A DNA stretch of 64,000 bases from CAVTPD01 sp963736575 (GCA_963736575.1 CAVTPD010000001.1:2170001-2234000), one strand, 5' to 3'. Numbered from the stretch's first letter, positions 1 through 8,743 are shown. Notes: generated by a model from the sequence alone, not told the origin. Translations and numbers: made by a program.

Positions 1-2
1 AT

Positions 3-791
3 AACTTAATTAATCTAAATACACTACAAAATCCTGAAACAAAAGAATATCTTTTTGATGAAATAAAAATATACAACGTAACCAATACACAAACACTTAC
101 CGAAGAAAAAGAAAAATTGAGCTTCAAGACCGCTCTTCTTGTTGGAAACCCAGATTATACCATTCATGAAGACACTCCTGATTTAATAAAAAAACCATTT
201 TCTTCTTTACCCGGAACAGAAAAAGAGGTTTCTACCATTGATTCACTTTTTAAAGCCAGCGGTTTAAAAAGCACCCTACTCATAAAAGGGAATGCTAGTG
301 TTCAAAAAATTAAAGAACAAGATCCTGTTGATTTAATCCACATTGCCACCCATGGTTTTTTTATTGATAATGCTTCTACCAAAAGCAACCCTATGATAAA
401 CTCTGGATTAGCTTTTGCCGGTGCCAACGAAAAGTATTACTACAAGGAAGGCGAGCCTATTTTAACCGCTTACAAAGCCTCTAACCTAGATTTAGACGGC
501 ACTCAAATAGTGATTCTTTCTGCGTGTGAAACTGGTTTAGGCCAAATTAAAAATGGTGAAGGTGTTTACGGCCTACAACGCTCTTTTCAGGTAGCGGGAG
601 TCCAAAATATAGTTATGAGTATGTGGAAAGTAGATGACCAAGCTACACAAGAGTTAATGATTACTTTTTATACGGAACTTTTCTCTGGCAAGAATGTTTA
701 CGAAGCGTTAAGCATTGCAGAGCAAAAAACGAGAGAGAAACATCCTGAACCATACTATTGGGGACCATTCAAGTTGTTAGGTATTTATTAA
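3..791 (+). CDS. CHAT domain protein, C-terminal part (5' end outside window)
   Basis: The frame is open from base 3, so the gene begins left of the window; the first in-frame start-like codon (TTG at 117) is not a real start. The protein ends in a CHAT (caspase-HetF-associated with TPRs) domain. The catalytic His lies in DLIHIATHGFF and the catalytic Cys in ILSACETGLG, followed by the usual ending with YYWGPFKLLG. In this family the CHAT protease normally follows TPR repeats, which would lie upstream. Family knowledge points to a caspase-like peptidase in signalling or conflict systems; the substrate cannot be inferred here. Not coupled to the next gene, which has its own promoter. Confidence 0.85.
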   Translation, partial: NLINLNTLQNPETKEYLFDEIKIYNVTNTQTLTEEKEKLSFKTALLVGNPDYTIHEDTPDLIKKPFSSLPGTEKEVSTIDSLFKASGLKSTLLIKGNASVQKIKEQDPVDLIHIATHGFFIDNASTKSNPMINSGLAFAGANEKYYYKEGEPILTAYKASNLDLDGTQIVILSACETGLGQIKNGEGVYGLQRSFQVAGVQNIVMSMWKVDDQATQELMITFYTELFSGKNVYEALSIAEQKTREKHPEPYYWGPFKLLGIY

Positions 792-801
792 TATAACTTC
801 T

Positions 802-832
802 CTTGTCTACAATGTTTAGTTGTTTATTTTTG
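802..832 (+). promoter_or_regulatory. Bacteroidota-type promoter of the lipid hydroxylase gene
   Basis: CTTG at 802-805 (-33 element) is separated by 19 bases from TATTTTTG at 825-832, a perfect TAnnTTTG -7 element. The start codon follows 20 bases later, giving a short leader. This is sequence matching to the known consensus only. Confidence 0.5.
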
Positions 833-852
833 TTCGTGAAAACTAAATACTG

Positions 853-1479
853 ATGAGTAGCAATTCTAAATCTATTCCGAATGATGCACCGGGTGCGAAA
901 GCACAATTGTTCAACAGTAAATTACTAGAGAATTTATCAAGAACACACATTTCTGTACCTGTAAGTCTATATTTCCTAATTTCTTTTGGGTTATTATATT
1001 CTGCTTTTGTTTATACTGAAATGAATGCCGTCTCTATTATTGGCCTTTATCTTTTCGGTATATTACTGTTTTCTCTTATAGAATATTCTGTACACCGCTT
1101 TGTTTTTCACATGAAGCCTAAAACAGCATTTAGAGAGAAAATAGCCTATAATTTCCATGGTGTACACCATGATTACCCTAAAGATACCAAACGCTTAGCA
1201 ATGCCTGTACCGGTAGCTTTATTGCTAGCATTATCATTATTTGGAATGTTTTGGATAATGATGAACTATTTCACCTATGCTTTTTTAGCGGGTATTTTAG
1301 TAGGCTACGCCAGTTATTTGTTGGTACATTATATTGTACACGTATACAACCCACCAAAAAATATATTTAGATGGTTGTGGATTTACCACGCGGTACATCA
1401 TTACAAAGATTCCTCCCAGTATTTTGGAGTATCTTCACCCCTCTGGGATTTTGTTTTTGGAACAAGGGATAAGAAATAA
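853..1479 (+). CDS. Sterol desaturase / fatty acid hydroxylase superfamily protein (FA2H-like)
   Basis: A 208-residue integral membrane di-iron enzyme. The histidine motifs of the superfamily are all present: HRFVFH, HGVHHDYP, HYIVH and HAVHHYKD followed by FGVSSPLWDFVFGT. The HGVHHDYP...RLAMP stretch resembles fatty acid 2-hydroxylases more than carotenoid hydroxylases. The likely reaction is O2-dependent hydroxylation of an acyl chain; in Bacteroidota 2-hydroxy acyl chains occur in sphingolipids and sulfonolipids, so such a lipid is the probable substrate (inference). Hydrophobic segments lie between the His clusters as expected. Own promoter at 802-832 and a strong terminator overlapping its stop, so it is monocistronic. 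Confidence 0.8.
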   Translation: MSSNSKSIPNDAPGAKAQLFNSKLLENLSRTHISVPVSLYFLISFGLLYSAFVYTEMNAVSIIGLYLFGILLFSLIEYSVHRFVFHMKPKTAFREKIAYNFHGVHHDYPKDTKRLAMPVPVALLLALSLFGMFWIMMNYFTYAFLAGILVGYASYLLVHYIVHVYNPPKNIFRWLWIYHAVHHYKDSSQYFGVSSPLWDFVFGTRDKK

Positions 1480-1497
1480 ACTTATCCCTTTTTTTTT
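1464..1497 (+). terminator. Rho-independent terminator
   Basis: Perfect 10-bp stem (1464-1473 with 1481-1490), loop of seven A/T bases, then a T run to 1497. The stop codon of the hydroxylase gene sits in the loop. Confidence 0.85.
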
Positions 1498-1523
1498 GCC
1501 CGAATATTTCTCAGCTTTCAGTA

Positions 1524-2438
1524 ATGGATATTCATGAAATAATTTCAGAAATACAGACCGAAGTAACCCCCTACTTTGGCCAAGGAAAAACCGTTGGATA
1601 TATACCCGCTTTAAGAGACATTGACCCCAAGCAATTTGCATTAACAGTAACCACAACGGAAGGAAAACAATTTCAGACGGGAGATTCTAGTGCCAAGTAT
1701 TCTATTCAAAGTGTATCTAAAGTAATCACCTTTACGGTGGCATTAAAATTATTAGGTACAGATTTCTGGAAAAGAATTGGCAGAGAACCTTCGGGAGATC
1801 CTTTCAACTCTTTAGTACAGTTAGAATATGAACACGGAATACCAAGAAATCCATTTATTAATGCCGGTGCTTTAGTGGCTACAGATATTCTTATTTCAGA
1901 ATTAAAAGATGCTAAAGCTGAAATTTTAGATTTCACCAGAGAATTGACCCAAAACCCAAACATAGATTACGATTATAGCGTGGTAAAAAGCGAAAAAGAA
2001 ATGGGGTATAGAAATGCGGCATTAGTAAACTTTATGAAAAGTTTCGGGAACATTAAAAACGATATTGAACAGGTATTAGATGTTTATTTCCATTACTGCT
2101 CTATTACTATGAACACATCAGATCTTTCTAAGGCTTTTTTATACTTGGCTAATGGGGGTATAAATCCTTTAAATGGCGAAATTGTTACCTCGGCAAGACA
2201 TGTTAAACGTATTAATTCGGTTATGCTTACTTGCGGTTTTTATGACGAATCTGGAGAATTTGCTTTCCGTGTAGGTTTACCCGGTAAAAGTGGTGTATCT
2301 GGGGCAATTGTGGCTATTGTTCCTGGTCAGTATAGTATTTCGGTTTGGAGCCCAGAATTAAACGAAAAAGGCAATTCCGTTTTAGGTATTGAAGCTTTAG
2401 ATAGATTTACCACCAAAACTAATATTTCCATCTTCTAA
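1524..2438 (+). CDS. glsA: Glutaminase
   Basis: 304 residues, the usual length of bacterial glutaminase of the GlsA (serine beta-lactamase-like) family, which hydrolyses L-glutamine to glutamate and ammonia in the cytoplasm. Visible motifs are YIPALRDIDP near the N terminus, the S-x-x-K nucleophile motif in YSIQSVSKVITF (about residues 62-73), EHGIPRNPFINAGAL, and the C-terminal GLPGKSGVSGAIVAIVPG. ATG at 1524 gives the standard N terminus. It stands alone, 27 bases after a terminator. Confidence 0.93.
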   Translation: MDIHEIISEIQTEVTPYFGQGKTVGYIPALRDIDPKQFALTVTTTEGKQFQTGDSSAKYSIQSVSKVITFTVALKLLGTDFWKRIGREPSGDPFNSLVQLEYEHGIPRNPFINAGALVATDILISELKDAKAEILDFTRELTQNPNIDYDYSVVKSEKEMGYRNAALVNFMKSFGNIKNDIEQVLDVYFHYCSITMNTSDLSKAFLYLANGGINPLNGEIVTSARHVKRINSVMLTCGFYDESGEFAFRVGLPGKSGVSGAIVAIVPGQYSISVWSPELNEKGNSVLGIEALDRFTTKTNISIF

Positions 2439-2515
2439 ACGTCTTATAAAATACATTTACAGTCTATTCTATAAATTAAGCGATCTCTATTTCTCTTTTA
2501 TTTGTTTATTGCAAC

Positions 2516-3124
2516 ATGGATTTATTAATCAAAGACGGTTTACAAAAGAGCATAAGCTACGAAGCTTACAGAACCCTATTTAAAGAGTTTAGCGACGCAG
2601 GAAAAACTTCTGGCGAAAATCAGTCTGGTAGTTTAGTGAACTACACCAAATTAAATTGGTCTAGAGCAAACAGAGTAGACAAAAAAATCATACTTGAAGA
2701 AGGCATAAAACAACAGCTTCTTACACTTACTACTGAAATTGACTTACTTATTATTACTGAAATGTGGTGTGGTGATGCGGCACAAGTAGTTCCTGTAATT
2801 GCAAAAATGGCTGAAATTAGCCCAACGCTATCAGCAAAGATCATTTTCAGAGATGAGAATCCTGAATTGATGAGTTATTTTTTAACCAATGGAGGGCAAT
2901 CTATCCCTAAAATAATCATCATTAAAAAAGACTCTTTACAGGTATTAGGACACTGGGGTCCTAGACCCGAAAAAGCACAAGAACTGGTAATGCACTACAA
3001 ACAATTAGAAGAAAAACCTTCTTACCATGAGTTTGCTACCCAAATGCAAATGTGGTATAATAATGACAAAGGGATTTCAATTCAGAAAGAGTTTTGGGCC
3101 ACTTTATTAAAGGCCTTAGACTAG
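2516..3124 (+). CDS. Thioredoxin-like family protein with a single active-site cysteine
   Basis: 202 residues with a thioredoxin fold in the C-terminal two thirds (strand LLIITEMWCGDA, then the cis-Pro region SIPKIIII). The place of the CxxC motif reads WCGDA, so only the first cysteine is kept; this is usual in the Thioredoxin_9-type family, common in Bacteroidota, and argues against a classical disulfide reductase. The partner is unknown. No signal peptide, so cytoplasmic. Divided from groES by 233 bases. Confidence 0.7.
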   Translation: MDLLIKDGLQKSISYEAYRTLFKEFSDAGKTSGENQSGSLVNYTKLNWSRANRVDKKIILEEGIKQQLLTLTTEIDLLIITEMWCGDAAQVVPVIAKMAEISPTLSAKIIFRDENPELMSYFLTNGGQSIPKIIIIKKDSLQVLGHWGPRPEKAQELVMHYKQLEEKPSYHEFATQMQMWYNNDKGISIQKEFWATLLKALD

Positions 3125-3191
3125 TAAAATCTATATTTCAAAAGCCCTACTGAAAACTTGACAGCCTTATTCTGACAAGACACTTTTTATA

Positions 3192-3283
3192 ACACTCTCC
3201 CCTCTGCTGACAGAGTGTCACAATAAGCAAGAACTAATAAACATAGAATTTACAATACACTTACAAACCTGACACTAATGTCT
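3192..3283 (+). promoter_or_regulatory. Palindromic repeat cluster upstream of groES
   Basis: Two copies of a TGACA/TGTC dyad lie in the groES leader region: a perfect TGACA-gag-TGTCA at 3208-3220 and TGACA-ctaa-TGTCT at 3270-3283. A 7-bp inverted repeat (ACACTCT at 3192-3198, AGAGTGT at 3212-3218) overlaps the first. This is not the CIRCE element (TTAGCACTC-N9-GAGTGCTAA). The position suggests an operator for a heat-shock regulator; that role is inferred. Confidence 0.45.
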
Positions 3284-3357
3284 TACTTTTTGCTATGGCA
3301 CAACATGTGTTAATACCCCACCATAATTAGATCAATCTTTTTAAAACAAATAAAACA

Positions 3358-3633
3358 ATGAGTGTAAACATCAAACCTTTAGCAGATAGAGTTCTTGTAG
3401 AACCTGCTGCAGCCGAAGTTAAAACTGCATCTGGAATTATTATTCCTGATTCTGCTCAAGAAAAACCTCAAAAAGGTACAGTAGTAGCGGTTGGCCCAGG
3501 TAAAAAAGATGAGCCTGTTACTGTAAAAGTAGGCGACACTGTTCTTTACGGGAAATATTCAGGAACAGAAATTTCTTACGAGGGTAAGGACTTTTTAATT
3601 ATGAAAGAAGCGGATATTTACGCTATTCTTTAA
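3358..3633 (+). CDS. groS: Co-chaperonin GroES
   Basis: 91 residues, full length. Starts with VNIKPLADRVLVEP and contains the mobile-loop region ETKTASGIIIPDSAQEKPQ-type sequence, GTVVAVGPGKK, then the closing EADIYAIL. It forms the heptameric lid of the GroEL folding chamber in the cytoplasm. Followed after 47 bases by groEL; the pair is one operon, very likely heat-inducible through the upstream palindromes. Confidence 0.97.
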   Translation: MSVNIKPLADRVLVEPAAAEVKTASGIIIPDSAQEKPQKGTVVAVGPGKKDEPVTVKVGDTVLYGKYSGTEISYEGKDFLIMKEADIYAIL

Positions 3634-3680
3634 AACCATTCCAAATCAATTTTAACAAATCAACAAACGTATAATACGCT

Positions 3681-5321
3681 ATGGCAAAAGAAATTTTCTT
3701 TAATGCAGACGCGACTGATAAGCTAAAAAAAGGTGTTGACAAATTAGCCAACGCTGTAAAAGTAACTTTAGGTCCTAAAGGTAGAAATGTAATTCTTGAC
3801 AAAAAGTTTGGTGCTCCTACCGTAACTAAAGATGGTGTTTCAGTAGCTAAAGAAATTGAATTGAAAGACCCTGTTGAAAACATGGGTGCTCAATTAGTGA
3901 AAGAAGTAGCTTCTAAAACTGCAGATGCAGCGGGTGATGGTACTACAACAGCAACTGTTTTAGCGCAAGCTATTTACGGACAAGGTTTAAAATTTGTAGC
4001 TGCGGGTGCTAACCCAATGGATATTAAAAGAGGAATTGACAAAGCTGTAAAAGTAATTGTTGGTGCTCTTAAAGACCAAGCTAAAAAAATCAATAGCTCT
4101 GCTGAAATTGCTCAGGTGGCTACTATTTCTGCTAACAACGATGAAGAGATTGGTAAGATGATTGCCGATGCTATGGAAAAAGTTGGTAAAGATGGTGTAA
4201 TTACTGTAGAAGAAGCAAAAGGTACTGAAACAGAAGTTAAAACTGTTGAAGGTATGCAATTCGACAGAGGATACCTTTCTCCTTACTTCGTTACTAATTC
4301 AGAAAAAATGGAAACTGAATTAGACAATCCATTTATCTTAATTTACGACAAAAAAGTAACTTCTATGAAAGACTTACTTCCTGTATTGGAAGCAGTTTCT
4401 CAAACAGGAAGAGCTTTATTGATTGTTGCTGAAGATGTAGAAAGCGAAGCTTTAGCTACATTGGTAGTAAACAAAATTAGAGGTGCCTTAAAAGTGGCTG
4501 CTGTTAAAGCGCCAGGTTTTGGTGACCGTAGAAAAGCAATGTTAGAAGACCTTGCTGTTTTAACCGGTGCTACTGTTGTTTCTGAAGAACGTGGTTTCAA
4601 ATTAGAAAGCACTACTATTGAAATGCTTGGTACCGCTGAAAAAATAACTATTGACAAAGACAATACGGTTATTGTAAATGGTGCTGGTGAAAAAAGTACT
4701 ATTGACGCTAGAATTAACCAAGTTAAAGCTCAAATAGAAACTACTACATCTGACTACGATAAAGAAAAACTACAAGAGCGTTTAGCTAAGCTTTCTGGTG
4801 GTGTTGCCGTTCTTTACATTGGTGCAGCTACAGAAGTAGAAATGAAAGAAAAGAAAGACCGTGTTGACGATGCCTTACACGCTACTAGAGCCGCTGTTGA
4901 AGAAGGAATTGTTGCTGGTGGTGGTACTGCATTAATTAGAGCAGCTGTTGCTTTAGATGGTCTAAAAGGCGAAAATGAAGACCAAACACACGGTATCGAT
5001 ATTATTAGAAAAGCGATTGAAGCTCCTCTAAGAACTATTGTACAAAATGCAGGTGACGAAGCTTCGGTTATCGTTCACAAAGTAAAAGAAGGAAAAGATG
5101 ACTTCGGTTACAATGCAAGAACTGAAGAATTTGCTAACCTAATTGCTATTGGTGTTATTGACCCAGTTAAAGTAACGCGTCTTGCTTTAGAAAATGCATC
5201 TTCTATCTCCGGTTTATTATTAACAACTGAAGCGGTTGTTGCTGATGAGCCTGAAGAAGCCGGTGCCGGAATGGCTGGAATGCCAGGTGGTATGGGTGGC
5301 GGAATGCCAGGTATGATGTAA
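3681..5321 (+). CDS. groL: Chaperonin GroEL
   Basis: 546 residues, full length. The ATP-binding DGTTTATVLAQ motif, the apical domain (ALLIVAEDVESEALATLVVNKI region) and the hallmark GMAGMPGGMGGGMPGMM C-terminal tail are all present. It forms the tetradecameric double-ring chaperonin that folds cytosolic proteins with GroES. Second gene of the groES-groEL operon, closed by a strong terminator 26 bases after the stop. Nothing unusual in the sequence. Confidence 0.98.
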   Translation: MAKEIFFNADATDKLKKGVDKLANAVKVTLGPKGRNVILDKKFGAPTVTKDGVSVAKEIELKDPVENMGAQLVKEVASKTADAAGDGTTTATVLAQAIYGQGLKFVAAGANPMDIKRGIDKAVKVIVGALKDQAKKINSSAEIAQVATISANNDEEIGKMIADAMEKVGKDGVITVEEAKGTETEVKTVEGMQFDRGYLSPYFVTNSEKMETELDNPFILIYDKKVTSMKDLLPVLEAVSQTGRALLIVAEDVESEALATLVVNKIRGALKVAAVKAPGFGDRRKAMLEDLAVLTGATVVSEERGFKLESTTIEMLGTAEKITIDKDNTVIVNGAGEKSTIDARINQVKAQIETTTSDYDKEKLQERLAKLSGGVAVLYIGAATEVEMKEKKDRVDDALHATRAAVEEGIVAGGGTALIRAAVALDGLKGENEDQTHGIDIIRKAIEAPLRTIVQNAGDEASVIVHKVKEGKDDFGYNARTEEFANLIAIGVIDPVKVTRLALENASSISGLLLTTEAVVADEPEEAGAGMAGMPGGMGGGMPGMM

Positions 5322-5347
5322 TATAAATTACACGAACAATAAATATA

Positions 5348-5384
5348 ATCCCCCATAGTGTTTCAACTATGGGGGATTTTTTTA
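5348..5384 (+). terminator. Rho-independent terminator of groES-groEL
   Basis: 12-bp perfect stem (5348-5359 with 5366-5377), 6-base loop, followed by a T run to 5384. Confidence 0.9.
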
Positions 5385-5403
5385 TTATTTGTCTACTATA
5401 ATT

Positions 5404-5772
5404 ATGGACAACGAATTCAACAATTGGACAAAGTATCATTTTTTATCATTTCTGTTCCTTTTTGCAGCACAATCAGACTCTAGTGTAGATAAAGAAGAGT
5501 TAGGTGTGATTAGAGAAGAGTTAGACCGATTTGTTGAACGAGACCATGCCAATGCTAACTCTAGAGATATTCTAAAATCGGTAATCCCTGTATATAGAGG
5601 AAAAAAACCTACCGAAGTCATTAATTTTATTAATGAACATAAAAGAGAATATTTAAATGAAACAGACAGGGAACAAGCGCTAGATTCTGTAGAGAATATT
5701 TTTGCCGCAGATCTAGAAATTGCCAATAGCGAACTAAATTCTTACCGTTTTATTAAATCCCTTTTAAGCTAA
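5404..5772 (+). CDS. Small alpha-helical protein, TerB-like, function unknown
   Basis: 122 residues from ATG at 5404; an in-frame TTG at 5389 lies inside the groEL terminator tail and is a poor start. The sequence is all helical and begins NNWTKYHFLSFLFLFAAQSD, followed by a DSSVDKEELGVI segment that resembles the acidic first helix of TerB-like domains. The match is weak and made by eye. Its 3' end overlaps the convergent menA gene by nine bases. The remainder shows no catalytic motif. Confidence 0.6.
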   Translation: MDNEFNNWTKYHFLSFLFLFAAQSDSSVDKEELGVIREELDRFVERDHANANSRDILKSVIPVYRGKKPTEVINFINEHKREYLNETDREQALDSVENIFAADLEIANSELNSYRFIKSLLS

Positions 5773-6654
5773 AAAAGCATTTGCAAATAAGCCAAGGCTT
5801 AATATAAAAGTACCAATAGCCAAAGGTTTTAATAACTTATCGTATTCTGTGTGGTTTTTAGCTTTGTAAATCAAAACCGAATTTTTAATAAAAATTGGCG
5901 TAGCTAAAATCCCCCACCAAAACCCTGTTGTAAGAGCATCCCAAATTATAAGCAAAACAGCTGCTAGCAATAATAGTAAATGATACATTTTTGCATTCCC
6001 CTCTCCTAACCTTACCGGAACAGATTTCTTTCCTGCTTTAATATCCGAATCTATATCCCTTATATTATTTACATTTAAAACACCCGCAGCTAAAAAACCT
6101 ATAGCCGTGGAAAGCACAAATGGTGCACAACTGATTTCTTGCGTAAATAAATAATACGTTCCAAAAACAGCTACAATTCCGAAGAAAAGAAAAACAAACA
6201 AATCGCCTAACCCCATATAACCGTATGGATTTTTCCCAGCTGTATATTTCACCGCCGCAGCTATTGAGGCCAAGCCTAAAATTAAGAAGTAAAGTAACTT
6301 TATGTAATCGGCTCTAAAAGAATACAACAATAATATAATACCAGAAACAAAGGCAATAATCCCCATAATTATCATGGCCTTTTTCATGGATGAAGATGAT
6401 ATTATTCCGCTTTGCACCGCTCTTTTGGGTCCTAAACGTTCTGCATGATCGGCCCCATTTTGTGAGTCTCCGTAATCATTGGCTAAATTAGAAAGCACTT
6501 GTAAAAAAGTGGCTGTCAATAGAGCCAAACCAAATATAATTGGATTAAAACTACCTTCTCTTATAGCCAAAGCAGAGCCAGTAAAAATACCGGCTAGCGC
6601 TAATGGTAATGTTCTAAGTCTTGCAGCTTCTATCCAAACCTTAAGATTTGCCAT
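5764..6654 (-). CDS. menA: 1,4-dihydroxy-2-naphthoate prenyltransferase
   Basis: 296-residue UbiA-family membrane enzyme with eight or nine hydrophobic helices. It transfers a polyprenyl chain to 1,4-dihydroxy-2-naphthoate to give demethylmenaquinone. The Mg-diphosphate binding motif NDYGDSQNGADH is at residues 59-70, and the second Asp-rich motif is NNIRDIDSDIKAGKKSVPVRLG. The start ATG lies three bases downstream of the argS stop region, so the two genes are co-transcribed (argS first). It stands apart from menF-D-B-E at the right end of the window. Confidence 0.92.
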   Translation of the reverse strand: MANLKVWIEAARLRTLPLALAGIFTGSALAIREGSFNPIIFGLALLTATFLQVLSNLANDYGDSQNGADHAERLGPKRAVQSGIISSSSMKKAMIIMGIIAFVSGIILLLYSFRADYIKLLYFLILGLASIAAAVKYTAGKNPYGYMGLGDLFVFLFFGIVAVFGTYYLFTQEISCAPFVLSTAIGFLAAGVLNVNNIRDIDSDIKAGKKSVPVRLGEGNAKMYHLLLLLAAVLLIIWDALTTGFWWGILATPIFIKNSVLIYKAKNHTEYDKLLKPLAIGTFILSLGLFANAFLA

Positions 6655-6656
6655 AG

Positions 6657-8429
6657 TTACATTTTTTCAGGAACGTCAATCCCCAATAAGCCCATTAAAA
6701 ATTTAACTGAAGAAGCTACTTGTTCGCAAAGTTTAATTCTTACCAATCTATCTTCTGGGTTTTCGGCATTAAGGATAGATTGTTCACTGTAAAAACGATT
6801 AAACGTTTTAGCAATTTCGTAAACATGATTGGCCACAATTGAAGGCGCATACGCTTTCCCTGCCTCTTTTATTTTTTCTTCCGTTAATTCTATAAGTTGT
6901 ATTAATTCTTTTTCAGTAGAACTGAACGGATAGTTTTGAGCAGACACATTTTCGAAATCAAAACCTAATTGCTTTGCTCTTCTAATTACCGAAGCAATTC
7001 TAGCATGTGTATATTGAATAAATGGCCCTGTATTTCCTTGGAAATCAATCGATTCTTCTGGATTGAAAAGCATTCTTTTCTTCGGATCTACCTTCAGAAT
7101 AAAATACTTAACGGCACCTAAAGCCAGCATATGGTATAGTTTCTCTGCTTCCTCTTCCGTAAAACCATCTATTTTCCCCAATTCATTGGTACGTTGGCGC
7201 GCGGTTTTAACCATATCATTGATTAAATCATCAGCATCTACCACAGTACCTTCTCTAGATTTCATTTTACCACTTGGTAAATCAACCATACCGTAAGACA
7301 TATGGTAAATACCATCTGCATAAGGTTTGCCTAATTTCTTCATGATGCGTTTTAAAACATCAAAATGGTAGTCTTGCTCGTTCCCTACAACATAAATACT
7401 CTTATCGACTTTATAATCGTTGTATTTAAGGTCGGCAGTTCCCATATCTTGGGTAATATATACTGAGGTACCATCACCCCGTAAAACCAGTTTCTCATCT
7501 AATCCTTCATCTGAAAGATCTGCCCAAACAGAATTATTGTCTTTTTTGAAGAAGACACCTTTTTCAAGTCCTTCTTCAACTATATCTTTTCCTAATAAAT
7601 ACGTATCAGACTCGTAATAGTATTGATCAAAAGCTACACCAATAGATTTATAGGTCTTTTCAAAACCGGAATACACCCAGTTGTTCATTTTTTCCCAAAG
7701 TGCTCGAATTTCAGGATCTTCGTCTTCCCACTTCTTTAGCATTTCTTGAGCTTCTAATAATAAAGGCGCTTCTTTTTTGGCAACATCAGCATCCTTACCT
7801 TCAGCTATAAGCGCTTCAATTTGTTCTTTGTATTTTTTATCGAAAATCACATAGTATTTACCCACCAAGTGATCTCCTTTTAAACCCGATGATTCTGGTG
7901 TTTCATTGTCTCCAAATTTCATATACGCCAGCATGGATTTACAGATATGAATCCCACGGTCGTTAATGAGGTTGGCCTTAATTACATTATACCCGTTAGC
8001 GTCTAAGATATTTGATAAAGAAAATCCTAAAAAATTATTTCTAAGATGGCCTAAGTGAAGTGGTTTATTGGTATTGGGCGATGAGTACTCTACCATCACC
8101 GTATCTGACTCTACATTTAATTTTTTACCTGGTTGAAGTTCAGAAAAAACAGATTTCCATATGCTTTCATTTAAAGAAAGATTAAGAAACCCCTTTACTA
8201 AATTATAACCCGCTATTAAATTCTTCTCTGTAAGAAACTGACCTAATTCCTCTCCTAATGCATTTGGGTTGGTTTTTAGGGTTTTTAAATATGGAAAAAG
8301 AACAAATGTATAATCTCCTTCAAACTCCTTCTTAGTCTGCTGTAAAACAGACGGTTGTTCAGTAACATTAACACCTTTATTTATTAAGAAATCATTAATT
8401 CCTTTCACTAGTTCTTCCTGTAAACTCAT
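6657..8429 (-). CDS. argS: Arginyl-tRNA synthetase
   Basis: 590 residues, normal length for the class I enzyme that charges tRNA-Arg. It has an N-terminal additional domain, the HIGH-type motif as HLGH at residues 125-128 (preceded by VEYSSPNTNKP), the family's degenerate KMSKS region KMKSREGTVV, and the anticodon-binding helical domain ending at the C terminus. First gene of an argS-menA transcription unit. A TAATTTTG -7-like element lies in the 77-base gap upstream, but no clear -33 box was found. Confidence 0.97.
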   Translation of the reverse strand: MSLQEELVKGINDFLINKGVNVTEQPSVLQQTKKEFEGDYTFVLFPYLKTLKTNPNALGEELGQFLTEKNLIAGYNLVKGFLNLSLNESIWKSVFSELQPGKKLNVESDTVMVEYSSPNTNKPLHLGHLRNNFLGFSLSNILDANGYNVIKANLINDRGIHICKSMLAYMKFGDNETPESSGLKGDHLVGKYYVIFDKKYKEQIEALIAEGKDADVAKKEAPLLLEAQEMLKKWEDEDPEIRALWEKMNNWVYSGFEKTYKSIGVAFDQYYYESDTYLLGKDIVEEGLEKGVFFKKDNNSVWADLSDEGLDEKLVLRGDGTSVYITQDMGTADLKYNDYKVDKSIYVVGNEQDYHFDVLKRIMKKLGKPYADGIYHMSYGMVDLPSGKMKSREGTVVDADDLINDMVKTARQRTNELGKIDGFTEEEAEKLYHMLALGAVKYFILKVDPKKRMLFNPEESIDFQGNTGPFIQYTHARIASVIRRAKQLGFDFENVSAQNYPFSSTEKELIQLIELTEEKIKEAGKAYAPSIVANHVYEIAKTFNRFYSEQSILNAENPEDRLVRIKLCEQVASSVKFLMGLLGIDVPEKM

Positions 8430-8505
8430 TTATAGTATTTTTTTACAAAATTAACGAACTAATCCATTATATGGTCGTTAATATTATAAAAGGGTAAAAA
8501 AAGAG

Positions 8506-8537
8506 TTTGCGTATTCTTTTTATAATCCATATCTTTA
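8506..8537 (+). promoter_or_regulatory. Putative promoter of a small lipoprotein gene
   Basis: TTTG at 8506-8509 and TATCTTTA at 8530-8537 (seven of eight matches to TAnnTTTG counting free positions), spacing 20. The ATG follows 20 bases downstream. Confidence 0.4.
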
Positions 8538-8557
8538 AGCTTATAAAATATTTTAAG

Positions 8558-8695
8558 ATGAAAAAATTAGTAATTCTTATTGGTTTCGGACTTTCAGTAT
8601 TGTTGAGCTCTTGTTACAGAAATAGCGTTTGTGCTACTTACACGTACAATGATCAGCCAACAGAACTAAATAATAACGTAGAAGAAAGAAACTAA
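8558..8695 (+). CDS. Small lipoprotein, function unknown
   Basis: 45 residues from ATG at 8558. A longer frame from 8507 is open but the ATG gives a textbook signal peptide: MKK, hydrophobic core, lipobox LLSSC with Cys at residue 19. The mature part is only 27 residues (YRNSVCATYTYNDQ...). It is therefore exported and lipidated; the role is unknown. A 14-bp perfect inverted repeat covers its last codons and the stop. Small CYRNS-type lipoproteins of this size are frequent in Flavobacteriia. Confidence 0.65.
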   Translation: MKKLVILIGFGLSVLLSSCYRNSVCATYTYNDQPTELNNNVEERN

Positions 8696-8709
8696 TCTTT
8701 CTTCTACGT
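8676..8709 (+). repeat. Perfect 14-bp inverted repeat across a stop codon
   Basis: ACGTAGAAGAAAGA (8676-8689) and its exact complement (8696-8709) enclose a 6-base loop that holds the TAA stop of the lipoprotein gene. No T run follows, so it is a stable hairpin but not a typical intrinsic terminator. A weaker 7-bp dyad (8713-8719 with 8746-8752) follows. Confidence 0.7.
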
Positions 8710-8743
8710 ACCGTAGGCTTAGTCTTTTATAAAGAGTAGACTT

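Noticed and set aside
3192..3218. ACACTCT...AGAGTGT inverted repeat as a CIRCE element
   Set aside because: Arm sequence and spacing (13) differ from TTAGCACTC-N9-GAGTGCTAA.
5389..5403. TTG at 5389 as start of the TerB-like gene
   Set aside because: It lies in the T-rich tail of the groEL terminator; ATG at 5404 is better.
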